NCBI RefSeq assembly: GCF_002909255.1
Contig: NZ_PIOB01000010.1
Coordinates: forward strand, 62,001 to 126,000
Reading direction: 5' to 3'
Source of the DNA: Arenibacter hampyeongensis
Lineage (GTDB): Bacteria > Bacteroidota > Bacteroidia > Flavobacteriales > Flavobacteriaceae
Length of the DNA: 64,000 bases
In this document: positions 25,929-34,280 of the stretch, in pieces
Numbering within the stretch: position 1 is the first letter of the stretch
How the letters are laid out: the number at the start of each line of letters is the position of its first letter
The notes under the pieces: model-generated
Database searches by the model: none
Seen by the model: the letters and a program-made list of their open reading frames with translations, nothing else
What the model was told of the DNA's origin: nothing
Position numbers and translations under genes: made by a program

Positions 25929-27386
25929 TTAAAGGTCAGTTTTGATTTGCTTTTCAACGTTCTCACTAACTTTAGCATTAGCACTAGGCTTCATTTCATA
26001 TCCTAAAATTCTAAGTAGGTCTTCGGCCTTTTGTTGTTCACTAAATAATTTTGTTGTAATATTTCCGTTTTCGTCCTTATCTATTAAAACATGTTTTGGA
26101 TGTGGTATTAAACAATGTTGCAACCCGCCATAGCCTCCAATAGTCTCCTGATAGGCACCTGTATTAAAGAACCCTATATACAAGGGTTTATCTTTTCTGT
26201 ACTTGGGCAAATAAATCGCATTCATGTTTTGCTCACTGTTGTAATAATCATCGCTATCACAGGTTAGTCCACCCAACAAAACCCGTTCGTATTCATCTTG
26301 CCAACGGTTTATTGCCAACATTATAAAGCGTTTGTTAATGGCCCAAGTATCAGGCAATGTGGTTATAAACGATGAGTCGATCATATTCCACTTTTCCCTG
26401 TCGTTCTGCTGCTTTTGATATAGTATTTCATATATGGCACCACCACTTTCTCCTACTGTAAAACTTCCAAATTCGGTAAAAATATTTGGAACTGCAACAT
26501 CGGCTTCCTGACAGGCAATGTTTATTTGGTTTATAATCTCGTCTATCATGTATTGATAGTCGTAATCAAAAGCCAAGGAATTTTTTATTGGAAAACCGCC
26601 ACCAATATTAAGACTATCCAGCGATGGACATATCTTTTTAAGCCTAACGTACACTTTTAAACACTTTACCAATTCGTTCCAATAATAGGCATTGTCACGT
26701 ATCCCCGTATTAATGAAAAAGTGGAGCATTTTTAATTCTACCTTATCATTATCCTTAATTTGATTCTCATAAAAAGGTACAATATTTTTGTATCCAATTC
26801 CCAAGCGGGAGGTATAAAATTCGAACTTTGGCTCTTCTTCGGAGGCAATCCTTATCCCCACTTTAAAAGTATCGTTGATAGCTTCGGACAACAAATCTAT
26901 TTCCTCATAATTATCTATAATTGGAATACAATTCTGATGTCCTCCGTTTATAAGATTAGCTATATTGGTAATATATTGATCCCTTTTAAATCCGTTACAT
27001 ATTATAAAGGTATTGTCCTTTATCTTGCCTTTTTCCTTTAACTTTTCAACAATATTGATATCAAAGGCAGAAGAAGTTTCAATATGAATGTCATTTTTTA
27101 AGGCCTCGTTCAATACCGGTTTAAAATGAGAACTTTTAGTACAATAGCAATAATGATATTTTCCTTTGTAGTTGTTCTTTTCCATGGCTATTTTAAACCA
27201 CTCCTTTGCCCTGTTTATATTTTCGGAAATTTTCGGCAAATAAGTAAATTTCAAAGGACTTCCATATTCCTCTACCAAATCCATTAAGGGAATCCCATGA
27301 AACCTTAAGCTTTCACCGTCCAATGAAAATTCCTCCTGAGGAAAATAATAGGTTTGATCTATAAGATTAATATATTTCGTGTTCAT
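25929..27386 (-). CDS. speA: Arginine decarboxylase (fold-type III, PLP)
   Basis: A 485-residue PLP enzyme of the alanine-racemase/ODC fold. The PLP lysine lies in YHYCYCTKSSHF, the phosphate-binding glycines in LNIGGGFPI, and the catalytic Cys motif in LLGGLTCDSDDYYNSEQ. It belongs to the Bacteroidetes arginine decarboxylase clade and yields agmatine, substrate of the following agmatinase. A long (460-bp) regulatory region lies upstream, divergent from 27849. It is the first gene of the polyamine operon 27386-22896. Confidence 0.92.
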   Translation of the reverse strand: MNTKYINLIDQTYYFPQEEFSLDGESLRFHGIPLMDLVEEYGSPLKFTYLPKISENINRAKEWFKIAMEKNNYKGKYHYCYCTKSSHFKPVLNEALKNDIHIETSSAFDINIVEKLKEKGKIKDNTFIICNGFKRDQYITNIANLINGGHQNCIPIIDNYEEIDLLSEAINDTFKVGIRIASEEEPKFEFYTSRLGIGYKNIVPFYENQIKDNDKVELKMLHFFINTGIRDNAYYWNELVKCLKVYVRLKKICPSLDSLNIGGGFPIKNSLAFDYDYQYMIDEIINQINIACQEADVAVPNIFTEFGSFTVGESGGAIYEILYQKQQNDREKWNMIDSSFITTLPDTWAINKRFIMLAINRWQDEYERVLLGGLTCDSDDYYNSEQNMNAIYLPKYRKDKPLYIGFFNTGAYQETIGGYGGLQHCLIPHPKHVLIDKDENGNITTKLFSEQQKAEDLLRILGYEMKPSANAKVSENVEKQIKTDL

Positions 27387-27848
27387 TAAAATAAATATAA
27401 GAATTGTAAATAAGTAAATAGCATCGCCAAATGCAAATAATGTGAGGAATTATAACTAAATCCCTAAACAATTATCTGCTTTTCAGTGGTCGGTATAAAA
27501 AAATAGTCGTGCTGACTACTCACGATAGAAGAAAAATTTGGAATACCAAGTAAATTTTGGTTACCCGTACCTTTAAATTTCAGTGGTCTGAATCTTTCTG
27601 TTTCCAGAATCCCAAAATTATAATTATGGTTCATTTTACTCAACTAAATGCTATTATGTAAACAAAATTTAAAGCTAAATTGATGTGACAAATGAAAACA
27701 AAAAAAATGAAAAAACAAGCGTTTTAAAAAATTTTACGATGAAGTAAAAAATGAATTTGACCAATTGTAAAAAATTAACTAAAAATTAAATATAAAGCAT
27801 TGATTTTTAACCTTTTCTTGACTATTTTTAAATATAAACAAAGTCACC
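27387..27848. other. 462-bp divergent intergenic region, no gene seen
   Basis: A/T-rich region between the arginine decarboxylase gene and the gene at 27849. It contains an 11-bp direct repeat TTTCAGTGGTC at 27481-27491 and 27578-27588, which could be a regulator site. A TATTTTTA close to the -7 consensus lies about 20 bp before the ATG at 27849. No open frame of note. Confidence 0.5.
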
Positions 27849-28577
27849 ATGAATTATAAAAAAATTAGTGTTTTTGTTGGTCTTGTTATATTCCTACTTA
27901 TTTTTAATAATATTTGGGCGCAAATACCAGCAAACGTTTATCATTTTGAGGATAAAAGCAGTGAGGGAACGATTCAACATGAGTTGAAATTGGACGCCGA
28001 CTATTTTGTCCATACCATTTACAGACAATCTCCTGCAGAATTCATAAAAACCTTGGGTGGATACTATACTATCTCCGGCAATAACCTTATGGTACAACTG
28101 GAATTTAATTCAGATTACAATAAAGATAAAATTACCAACTTAAAAATACCATATGAGGTAAAAGGCGGGACACTTATCCTTGATTATCCAACTCAAATGA
28201 ACTTCAATCCAACAACCTATGGCATTCAAGATCTGGACGGCAAGTGGCTCATCACGGGAAGGGTAACGGACCAAGGAGAAGAAAGAAGGGATACATCACG
28301 ACCCCGAAAGACCATGAAATATCTGTTGAATGGGCATTTTCAATGGATTGCATATAATACAGAAACCTTCGAATTTTTTGGCACTGGAGGAGGGACCTAC
28401 GATGCAACTAATGGAAAATACACGGAAAATATAGCCTATTTTTCTAGGGATAATTCACGTGTAGGGGCAATATTGTCCTTCAATTATGAAGTAAATGGCA
28501 ACGATTGGTACCATACCGGCAAAAGCAGTAAGGGTGATCCTTTAAACGAAATATGGACCAAAAGGGTTGCCAAATAA
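27849..28577 (+). CDS. Exported protein of unknown function (possible lipocalin-like barrel)
   Basis: A 242-residue protein with a signal peptide (about 1-25, IFNNIWAQ). The mature part is beta-rich: repeated strands such as GGYYTISGNNLMVQLEFNS, VKGGTLILDYPTQM, and MKYLLNGHFQWIAYNTETFEFFGTGGGTY (read as two strands). The phrase 'MKYLLNGHFQWIAYN ... GTGGGTYDATNGKYTENI' is typical of small flavobacterial secreted proteins with a lipocalin-like pattern. No ligand can be assigned. It is a single gene ended by the hairpin at 28618-28668. Confidence 0.75.
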   Translation: MNYKKISVFVGLVIFLLIFNNIWAQIPANVYHFEDKSSEGTIQHELKLDADYFVHTIYRQSPAEFIKTLGGYYTISGNNLMVQLEFNSDYNKDKITNLKIPYEVKGGTLILDYPTQMNFNPTTYGIQDLDGKWLITGRVTDQGEERRDTSRPRKTMKYLLNGHFQWIAYNTETFEFFGTGGGTYDATNGKYTENIAYFSRDNSRVGAILSFNYEVNGNDWYHTGKSSKGDPLNEIWTKRVAK

Positions 28578-28610
28578 AAGTCCGTAATTTATTATCATTT
28601 ATATTTCGAT

Positions 28611-28668
28611 AAACAAAAATAGCCTAGGTCTGTGGAAAAAAACCAATTCTTCCAGTACCTAGGCTATT
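28611..28668. terminator. Hairpin terminator between convergent genes
   Basis: A perfect 12-bp inverted repeat AATAGCCTAGGT (28618-28629) / ACCTAGGCTATT (28657-28668). It lies between the convergent genes at 27849 and 28688, with an A-rich left flank that would be a U-run for the minus-strand gene. Confidence 0.75.
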
Positions 28669-28687
28669 GCAACTTCATTTATATCAG

Positions 28688-29197
28688 TTATGCCACTCTT
28701 GCTCTTTTTAAGGATGTAGCCACAACACCATTGACGGCTGCGTTCCATTTTTCGGCACGACTTAGCTCATAATCCTCCATATAAATACTCTCTATATCGT
28801 AAAAATTAAGGATTTTATGCTCACGGGATTCATCTAAAAACTTTATTTCCAAATCCATTCTTTCCAGGACGGTCTCCTTCTTATTATTGGTTTTTGTCAC
28901 ATGGGTCTTCTTAACAATCTTTGCATTCAGCACATCATTAAGATTTATATTCTCCACTGCCACTATACCATCAAATACTTTAGAAAAGACAAGCGTCCTA
29001 TTATCTGCATCCAAGCCAATAAAAGAATTGCCCCAACTTTCCTTCAAATTGAATTTCAGCTTGGATTCATTGATTAATTTTTTGACCTCATTGGACATTA
29101 TTTTTAAATCCCCTTTTCCGGATTTATTAAGTATCACAAAAGGTAAAACGGTACAGAGTACTAATAAACCCGATACCAACCACATTGATAAATTCAT
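28688..29197 (-). CDS. Membrane-anchored hypothetical protein
   Basis: A 169-residue protein with a single N-terminal hydrophobic anchor (MWLVSGLLVLCTVLPFVIL). The soluble part is mixed alpha/beta (SWGNSFIGLDADNRTLVFSK, LEIKFLDESREHKILNFYD) and resembles PH-like or DUF-type domains, but I do not recognise the family. Convergent with 27849, and alone. Confidence 0.7.
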   Translation of the reverse strand: MNLSMWLVSGLLVLCTVLPFVILNKSGKGDLKIMSNEVKKLINESKLKFNLKESWGNSFIGLDADNRTLVFSKVFDGIVAVENINLNDVLNAKIVKKTHVTKTNNKKETVLERMDLEIKFLDESREHKILNFYDIESIYMEDYELSRAEKWNAAVNGVVATSLKRARVA

Positions 29198-29318
29198 TTT
29201 ATTTATTTTTAAATTATTCCACTTATTAATTAATTCCCGCTTGCCAAAGCCAATGTTGGGTACGGAAAAACTTCCAAAATTGGTTATTTTGGAATCGCAT
29301 GTTCACTCAGGGAATAAT

Positions 29319-29693
29319 TTATAAAAAGGTATGAAAGGGATAAATCATGGTAAGTCCGTCCAAACTTGGAGTAATATGGTCACCATTATTTAGGAATAAA
29401 TGCACTTTGCCATTGGCATTAACAAGGCCAACGGTACTGATGGGATAAACTGAAATAAAATTGGGTCTTAGCTCATTTACAGAAGGTATTTGGTAATTAC
29501 CTTCAGCCATAACCATGTAACGGTAAGAAGACTGTCCATTATAATTCAAATGATGGTCCACTTGAATTTCCCCAACCACCTCAACCTTGGACTCCAAACT
29601 GGTTTCAGAGCTGGCCAAAGAAGTTTGGCCTATACTTAAGAAAAGTATAAGAAATAGGACCTTAAAAAAAAGCAAGTACCTTGTTTTTTTCAT
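29319..29693 (-). CDS. Exported hypothetical protein
   Basis: A 124-residue protein with a clear signal peptide (MKKTRYLLFFKVLFLILFLS, cleaved after about residue 27). The mature part is a short beta-rich segment (VVGEIQVDHHLNYNGQSSYRY) with no known domain. The upstream region is 57 bp from the moaC gene. Function unknown. Confidence 0.62.
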   Translation of the reverse strand: MKKTRYLLFFKVLFLILFLSIGQTSLASSETSLESKVEVVGEIQVDHHLNYNGQSSYRYMVMAEGNYQIPSVNELRPNFISVYPISTVGLVNANGKVHLFLNNGDHITPSLDGLTMIYPFHTFL

Positions 29694-29750
29694 ACCACAA
29701 AGATATACACAGATCTTCTTAAAAAGCTGTTAAATTATTAAAGAAATGGA

Positions 29751-30182
29751 TTACAGCTCGGTTCCTATATCTGACTTACCTCCCGTTTTTCTCAATAACT
29801 TAATATTCTGTATTTCGATGCCTTTGTCAATAGGCTTTAACATATCGTACATATTAAGTGCCACTATGCTGGCACCGTGCATGGCCTCTACCTCTACACC
29901 AGTTTTGTAGATGGCCTTTACTGTAACTAAAACAGTAATCTGCAGGCCTTTAATAGCATAAGAAATATCCGTGTATTCTATGGGCAAGGGATGGCAGTCC
30001 GGCAAAAGGTCCGCTGTCTTTTTCACCCCCAACAAACCTGCAGCTTTGCTCATGGCAAACACATCGCCTTTAGGCACCGTTTTATTTTTTATTGCCGCTA
30101 TGGTATCTTCAGAACTTACTTGTACCACAGCCTGGGCAATCGCCGTACGTAAAGTGGATTTTTTATGGGTAATATCTACCAT
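29751..30182 (-). CDS. moaC: Cyclic pyranopterin monophosphate synthase
   Basis: A 143-residue MoaC. The family core is present: AMSKAAGLLGVKKTADLLPDC followed by HPLPI, MHGASIVALNMYDMLK, and RKTGGKSDI at the C-terminus with the catalytic-type Lys. It makes cyclic pyranopterin monophosphate in molybdenum-cofactor synthesis. The start at 30182 gives the short N-terminus usual in Bacteroidetes. It follows moaE after 2 bp, so the two are one transcript. Confidence 0.95.
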   Translation of the reverse strand: MVDITHKKSTLRTAIAQAVVQVSSEDTIAAIKNKTVPKGDVFAMSKAAGLLGVKKTADLLPDCHPLPIEYTDISYAIKGLQITVLVTVKAIYKTGVEVEAMHGASIVALNMYDMLKPIDKGIEIQNIKLLRKTGGKSDIGTEL

Positions 30183-30184
30183 CT

Positions 30185-30628
30185 CTATTTATTTACTTTC
30201 CATTGATAGGAGTCATCCTTAAAAAGCTCCTTCCCAAAAATAGGGACCTGATTTTTAATTTCCTCTACAAGGTGGTGCAAGGCATCAAAAACTTCCTTTC
30301 TGTGGGCTGAGGATACAAAAACAAACAAACATATCTCCCCCACATTTACCCTTCCCATACTGTGATAAATATGCATGCAGCTTAAGTTGAACTTGGCAAA
30401 AGTAGCTTCCCTGATTTCGTGAAATTTTAAATTGGCCATTTCCTCATAGGCGGAATATTCTATGGCTGTGACTTCCTGCCCTTCGATAATATCTGCCCTG
30501 ACCTGGCCCAAAAAAATATCGTGGGCACCTATATTGGTTTTGGACTGGTGTTTTGCAATTGATTCGGCTATAAACTCTGGGCTTATTGCTCCTGGTACAA
30601 ATACATTTTTGATTTTGCTCTTTTCCAT
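30185..30628 (-). CDS. moaE: Molybdopterin synthase catalytic subunit
   Basis: A 147-residue MoaE. It has the HDIFLGQVRADIIEGQEVTAIEY strand-turn (read in parts), YHSMGRVNVGEICLFVFVSSAHRKEVFDA with the conserved HRxxxF, and the active-site lysine region KNQVPIFGKELF near the end. With MoaD it inserts dithiolene sulfurs to make molybdopterin. moaD is not in the window. Coupled to moaC. Confidence 0.93.
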   Translation of the reverse strand: MEKSKIKNVFVPGAISPEFIAESIAKHQSKTNIGAHDIFLGQVRADIIEGQEVTAIEYSAYEEMANLKFHEIREATFAKFNLSCMHIYHSMGRVNVGEICLFVFVSSAHRKEVFDALHHLVEEIKNQVPIFGKELFKDDSYQWKVNK

Positions 30629-30870
30629 GGAAAATACTTTAGCGCTAAGGTAATCAACATTGATTAATTTAAGGTAATGAACCCAATTGGAAAACGTTGT
30701 ATGCGAGGTACCATAGAAATATATAAAGGCAATTTTGTGATTATTTTTAAGGGCTTTGGGACCGTATTACCATTGTTTTCAAATAGATTAAAAACGGATA
30801 AAAATAATCCACTTTATGCGATGATCCTTAATTTCATAAACATCATTTGCATAAGCCACTTACCGAGATA

Positions 30871-31050
30871 TTAATTCTTATCCTTCTTCTTTTTCTTCCT
30901 CCAAAGGAAATAAAAGATGACCATTAGCACAGGCAGAATAATATAGACGATGACATCAAATGTATTTGTTAGATCAATGGGGTCATTGTCATCTGGGTTC
31001 CGAGTACCTATTGGCAATTGTAGCAATAAAAGATATACTTTGTTTAACAT
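30871..31050 (-). CDS. Small single-pass membrane protein, 59 residues
   Basis: The minus strand from ATG 31050 to TAA 30871 encodes MLNKVYLLLLQLPIGTRNPD..., then one membrane helix (about 32-50, FDVIVYIILPVLMVIFYFLW) followed by a tail of R and seven lysines/aspartate (RKKKKKDKN). This gives a positive-inside orientation. The fold of hydrophobic N-terminus, acidic NPDDNDPIDL linker, and TM plus Lys tail is consistent with small conserved flavobacterial proteins. It is below the usual length cut-off, but frame, start and composition are convincing. Confidence 0.72.
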   Translation of the reverse strand: MLNKVYLLLLQLPIGTRNPDDNDPIDLTNTFDVIVYIILPVLMVIFYFLWRKKKKKDKN

Positions 31051-31101
31051 TGTTCTTTTTTGAATGGCTAATATGTAACTTACGAAATTAAGTAGACTGT
31101 C

Positions 31102-31458
31102 CTATTTTGATGAGGGCCAATTCAATATTTCCTCATGTATCTGCTCAGTTGTTTGCTGTCTTCTTTTTGCGAGGTTAGTAATAAGCGTATCAAAACTCTT
31201 TTTGTCATATTTGGTATCCATATCGTTTAGTTCCGGGAAATTTGCGAGATAATCATCTTGTACGGCTAACCATTGCTTTTCCAAATGAATGTCATATTTT
31301 GACGTTGCAACACCTCCATTGTTAACGGGTTTTCCAATTGCTTCATTAGAATTCTCTTTAGGGATTCTTTCTTGGTTAAATCCACGATTTTGTTGTACAT
31401 CATTATTCAAACCCTTAGAGGTAGATTTGTTATCCTGATTTTTATTTTCTGTAATCAT
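31102..31458 (-). CDS. Hypothetical hydrophilic protein
   Basis: A 118-residue protein. The first ~50 residues are Asn/Gln/Lys-rich and probably disordered. The C-terminal half is helical (DIHLEKQWLAVQDDYLANFPEL, LITNLAKRRQQTTEQIHEEILNW). The general form resembles small stress-associated CsbD-neighbour proteins in flavobacteria, but I do not recognise a family. It is the last gene before the integrated element, 315 bp from attL. Confidence 0.6.
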   Translation of the reverse strand: MITENKNQDNKSTSKGLNNDVQQNRGFNQERIPKENSNEAIGKPVNNGGVATSKYDIHLEKQWLAVQDDYLANFPELNDMDTKYDKKSFDTLITNLAKRRQQTTEQIHEEILNWPSSK

Positions 31459-31773
31459 TTATATAAAAATAAAGTATTAATTCAGGATAAATTTAGTAAA
31501 GTGAACATGATTATTTTTGCTCTAACTATTTTATAATTAACCTTATAACATTGAAACGTAAATTTCAATTGATCTTGATTCTATAAAGACAAGTAATTTT
31601 GCGTTAACCAAGTATTTTAAAAAAAATTGACAATTTGAGAAGTCGGACGATTTACATTTACGACACCTTCTGGAAAAAAAAGAGTAGGAGAAACACCGTG
31701 AATGACTTCGATGCCGATCAGTGCAGCCCTGGATCCGAAAGCTAATGCTTTTGGTGCTGCGCACCTTTGGTTC
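31459..31773. repeat. Chromosomal flank of the IME with a dispersed-repeat fragment
   Basis: No gene is seen. From about 31645 to 31773 the sequence belongs to a repeat family also present at 57470-57660. Both share ACGATTTACATTTACG and end in CCTTTGGTTCG. The copy here stops exactly where the tRNA-derived attL core begins. Confidence 0.5.
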
Positions 31774-31797
31774 GTGACCTCACCAAGAATCGAACTT
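31774..31797. other. attL core (duplicated tRNA-Arg 3' end)
   Basis: 24 bp identical to 53122-53145, which is the T-arm and acceptor 3' part of tRNA-Arg(CCT) plus one flanking base. Sequence beyond it does not continue as a tRNA, so it is a fragment left by integration. Confidence 0.9.
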
Positions 31798-31808
31798 CTT
31801 TCTGTGAG

Positions 31809-31838
31809 CCCCTTATTTTAAGGGGATTTGCATTTTTT
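31809..31838 (+). terminator. Hairpin with T-run at the left end of the IME
   Basis: CCCCTT, loop ATTTT, AAGGGG (31809-31825), then six T at 31833-31838. It could block read-through into the element or form part of the recombination end. Confidence 0.55.
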
Positions 31839-31845
31839 CAGTTTC

Positions 31846-31867
31846 AAATGTTGACGATTTGTGAACT
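31846..31867. repeat. 22-bp arm-type direct repeat, left copy
   Basis: Exact 22-bp match to 52997-53018, same orientation, 49 bp inside attL. The position relative to the att core and the presence of one copy at each end fit an integrase/excisionase arm-binding site. The stretch 31868-32211 after it has no gene. Confidence 0.65.
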
Positions 31868-32211
31868 TTTTTGAGGATTTTTATTCCGTCTTTACAAATG
31901 TAGTCAAATGGATATAAATGATACTATTCTGAATTGCTACATAATCTAATTTGTTATTAACTTTGGTTTCTGTCGGATTTATCTTTCCGTTCTTAAACTA
32001 CTTTTTTCTGTTTCCACACACTAAAAATACCCAATTTCTTTATGGTTCATTATTTTCAATTCTTTCCAATTTCAGGCCCAATATGTAATAGTCTATGTAG
32101 GCAAATAAGGGATATTTGCCCGGAATGACTAATCTTCTCCCCACTTAAAGCCGATAAATTAAAATCAATGGAACGGAATTTGTATCTTTATTATGTAAAA
32201 ACACTGGTAAC

Positions 32212-32460
32212 ATGGCAAGTTTGGATTTAAAACAGAGCGTACAGAACTATATTGATACAGCAGACAATAGGCTTCTCAAAATGATAAAGGCGCTGGTGGA
32301 AAGCTACCATGAAGAAGATGGAATTGTAGCTTATACCGTTGATGGAAAACCTTTGACTAGGAAGCAGTACAATCAGGAACTTGTGGATGCCGAAACAGAA
32401 ATTCAAAGAGGCGAACTTACATCGGTCGAAGACCTAGAAAAAGAATCGCAAAACTGGTAA
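32212..32460 (+). CDS. Antitoxin of a ParE/RelE-type module
   Basis: An 82-residue acidic protein with a helical N-terminal half (LDLKQSVQNYIDTADNRLLKMIKALVE in parts) and a C-terminus ending in EIQRGELTSVEDLEKESQNW, the form seen in Bacteroidetes antitoxins that pair with ParE toxins. The toxin gene starts on the last base of its stop codon, which is the usual coupling. No DNA-binding motif was clearly identified. Confidence 0.78.
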   Translation: MASLDLKQSVQNYIDTADNRLLKMIKALVESYHEEDGIVAYTVDGKPLTRKQYNQELVDAETEIQRGELTSVEDLEKESQNW

Positions 32461-32765
32461 TGGCAAAACTCAAGACCGAGTGGACCGACAAGGCAAAGAC
32501 CCAGTTGAAACAGATACACGATTACCTGAAATACGAAAAGAAGACCCCACAAGGCGCAGCGAATGTCAAAGCTGACCTGATCCAAGCAAGTAAAGGAGTT
32601 ACCTACGCCGAACAATACCAAAAGGACGACATTAACCCCAATTATAGGAGGATTGTGGTTAGGCACTACAAACTAATCTACAAAGAAGAGAAGGGAAAGA
32701 TTATCATTTTAAGGATCTTTGATACCCTAAGGAACCCAGAAAGATTGATGGATGAGAACGAATAA
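32460..32765 (+). CDS. ParE/RelE family toxin
   Basis: A 101-residue ParE-like toxin. The fold markers are KLKTEWTDKAKTQLKQIHDYLK at the start, YRRIVVRHYKLIYKEEKGKIIILRIFDTLRNPERL at the end (beta-strand core then the R-x-x-x-x-L tail). ParE proteins poison DNA gyrase and RelE proteins cut mRNA. The overall pattern favours ParE. The pair would stabilise the integrated element. Confidence 0.87.
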   Translation: MAKLKTEWTDKAKTQLKQIHDYLKYEKKTPQGAANVKADLIQASKGVTYAEQYQKDDINPNYRRIVVRHYKLIYKEEKGKIIILRIFDTLRNPERLMDENE

Positions 32766-33188
32766 TCCATGAACTGGTCGGATAGGCATGATTTAGGTTG
32801 GCAACCTACATAGTTTCTAAAAAATAAATGTATTGTTGGATATTGATTTTAATTCATATTGATAAATACCTTGACTTTCAATAAATTTACAAAAACCCTT
32901 TAGTGTATTTCCTGTTATCCTGTGAGGTCCCATGGCTCTGACTTTAGGGTTTTACTTTTAACTACTTACAAAAGCCTACTTAAAGCTATTCTGTGCCAAT
33001 TACTTCTAGGTGACAACTATATCTCAATTGCAGCCTCATGTTAACCACAAATTACATACAACCCATTTTTAAGAAAATTTAGACCGTTTTAACCCTAAAT
33101 CTTACAAAAACTTTGCGCATCGATCCTGATACGATTTTATAGTGTTCTGACAGATAAACGTTAATAAAATCGAATTACGAACATGTAA
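32766..33188. other. 423-bp region without a gene
   Basis: No open frame of note. The last ~100 bp hold the first copy of the palindrome-containing repeat described at 33082-33180. The rest is A/T-rich without clear sites. Confidence 0.5.
33082..33180. repeat. ~98-bp direct repeat with CGATTTTAT palindrome, copy 1
   Basis: Matches 37848-37948 over ~98 bp with a few dozen differences. Both contain CTTACAAAAACTTTGCGCA, then CGATTTTAT ... ATAAAATCG arms around a ~22-nt loop. Both copies lie just downstream of a minus-strand gene (BLUF protein here, coiled-coil protein there). Confidence 0.7.
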
Positions 33189-33623
33189 TCAGGCCGATTT
33201 GTCATTCATTAATTCTATTACGGAATTCCAGAAAATCCTCGAAGTGTAAGTTCGTTTTTCTACAATTTGGGCTAGGCCTATAATATTGTTCTTATAAAGT
33301 TTTCCGGTCGGTAAGAACTTAGTTTTGTTACTCCCAACCTGGAATATCATGTTCCAATTATCGAATTGCCTCCAGGGGGTATTTTCTTTGGCGAGCAAGG
33401 TGATATCGGTATGTCTAAGGTCCGATGCGAGATCTAAAAAGAGTCCTCTTACAATTCTTTCATTGCCTACCAATATTCCTACAAAATATTGTTTGTGGAA
33501 AATAAGGCATCCAGATATGTCATTCTTTACGTTCCATTTGCTTGAAGTACTTTGGATTGCTTGAATGTCCTTATCACAAAGGTTAGGAACGGCCTTGGAA
33601 GAGTATGCTAGTTCTAGAAACAA
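33189..33623 (-). CDS. BLUF domain protein lacking the conserved glutamine
   Basis: A 144-residue protein with the BLUF flavin-photoreceptor fold: ELAYSSKAV with the conserved Tyr at 7, NDISGCLIFH with Asn34, then YFVGILVGNERIVRGLFLDLASDLRH, and FDNWNMIFQV with Trp and Met. The photochemical Gln that follows F-x in F-x-Q-x-L-E-G is Gly49 here (FVGILVG), so normal light-driven hydrogen-bond switching should not work. A C-terminal extension of ~45 residues follows. It may be a light-insensitive sensor or scaffold. Located on the IME. Confidence 0.82.
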   Translation of the reverse strand: MFLELAYSSKAVPNLCDKDIQAIQSTSSKWNVKNDISGCLIFHKQYFVGILVGNERIVRGLFLDLASDLRHTDITLLAKENTPWRQFDNWNMIFQVGSNKTKFLPTGKLYKNNIIGLAQIVEKRTYTSRIFWNSVIELMNDKSA

Positions 33624-34280
33624 TATTCAATATTTTGGTTGGTTATTAAATGCTAATCTATAAAACTACGCATTATAAATATATGATATTTATCATTAAT
33701 GGGGCAATGCTCGGTTATCACTTATAATATAGTTTATTGGTTTCCCTGAAAATTGAAATACCTGAAGTACTAAAAGGTCAACAACTCTGACTACCTGCAG
33801 ATTGTTTAAGAATCAATTGAATTGCCTTAAAAATGGTAATGCCTTTGTTATTTTTATTGCCACAAAAGCATTCCAATACCACACAAATAGCCTCAAATGT
33901 TGAGAATGGGATAATTTTGGACTAAGTATGTTGTGAATGACGGAAAATAATGATTAATTATCCAATCATGACAAACAAATAATACCATTTCGCAGTCCTA
34001 TATAGTCTTAAAGACTTCAACTTCTTCTAGCTAAAAAAACTTAACACTCTTACGTCACATACTCAATATATTATCTGACCATAAGCCGCAAGGCGAAAAA
34101 TCAAGGTTTTGTAAAATATCGTTATAATGAAGGCTTATTGACCACTTCAAGAATCAAAACTCCCTCGGTTACCTTTATGTTAAAGATGTTATGCTTTTTT
34201 TTTTGCAGAAGTTTATTTTATAATTTTAAGGAGCCAATCTGGTAGACCAATCTGGTAGCCAATTATAAATATATCAGTAA
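33624..34280. other. 657-bp region without a gene, ending in the GntR operator
   Basis: No protein frame is convincing. The part next to 34281 carries the repeated operator-like sites described separately, and a T9 run precedes them at about 34194-34203. The remainder is A/T-rich. Confidence 0.5.
34234..34264 (+). promoter_or_regulatory. Probable autoregulatory operator of the GntR gene
   Basis: CCAATCTGGTAG occurs at 34234-34245 and 34247-34258, followed by CCAATT. The junction makes the inverted pair TGGT-AG-ACCA, close to the TGGTnnnACCA type bound by FadR-subfamily GntR regulators. It lies 16-47 bp before the start codon of the GntR gene at 34281. Confidence 0.6.

Noticed and set aside
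30677-30874. 65-codon plus-strand frame after moaE
   Set aside because: Composition is not protein-like, no family is seen, and it faces the well-supported small membrane gene on the other strand.
31543-31764. 73-codon minus-strand frame left of attL
   Set aside because: It translates a dispersed-repeat fragment, is rich in Ser/Arg/Cys without pattern, and has no conserved start.
31774-31797. Second tRNA gene at the left IME end
   Set aside because: Only the last 24 bp of the tRNA match. The anticodon and D-arms are absent, so it is an attL fragment.
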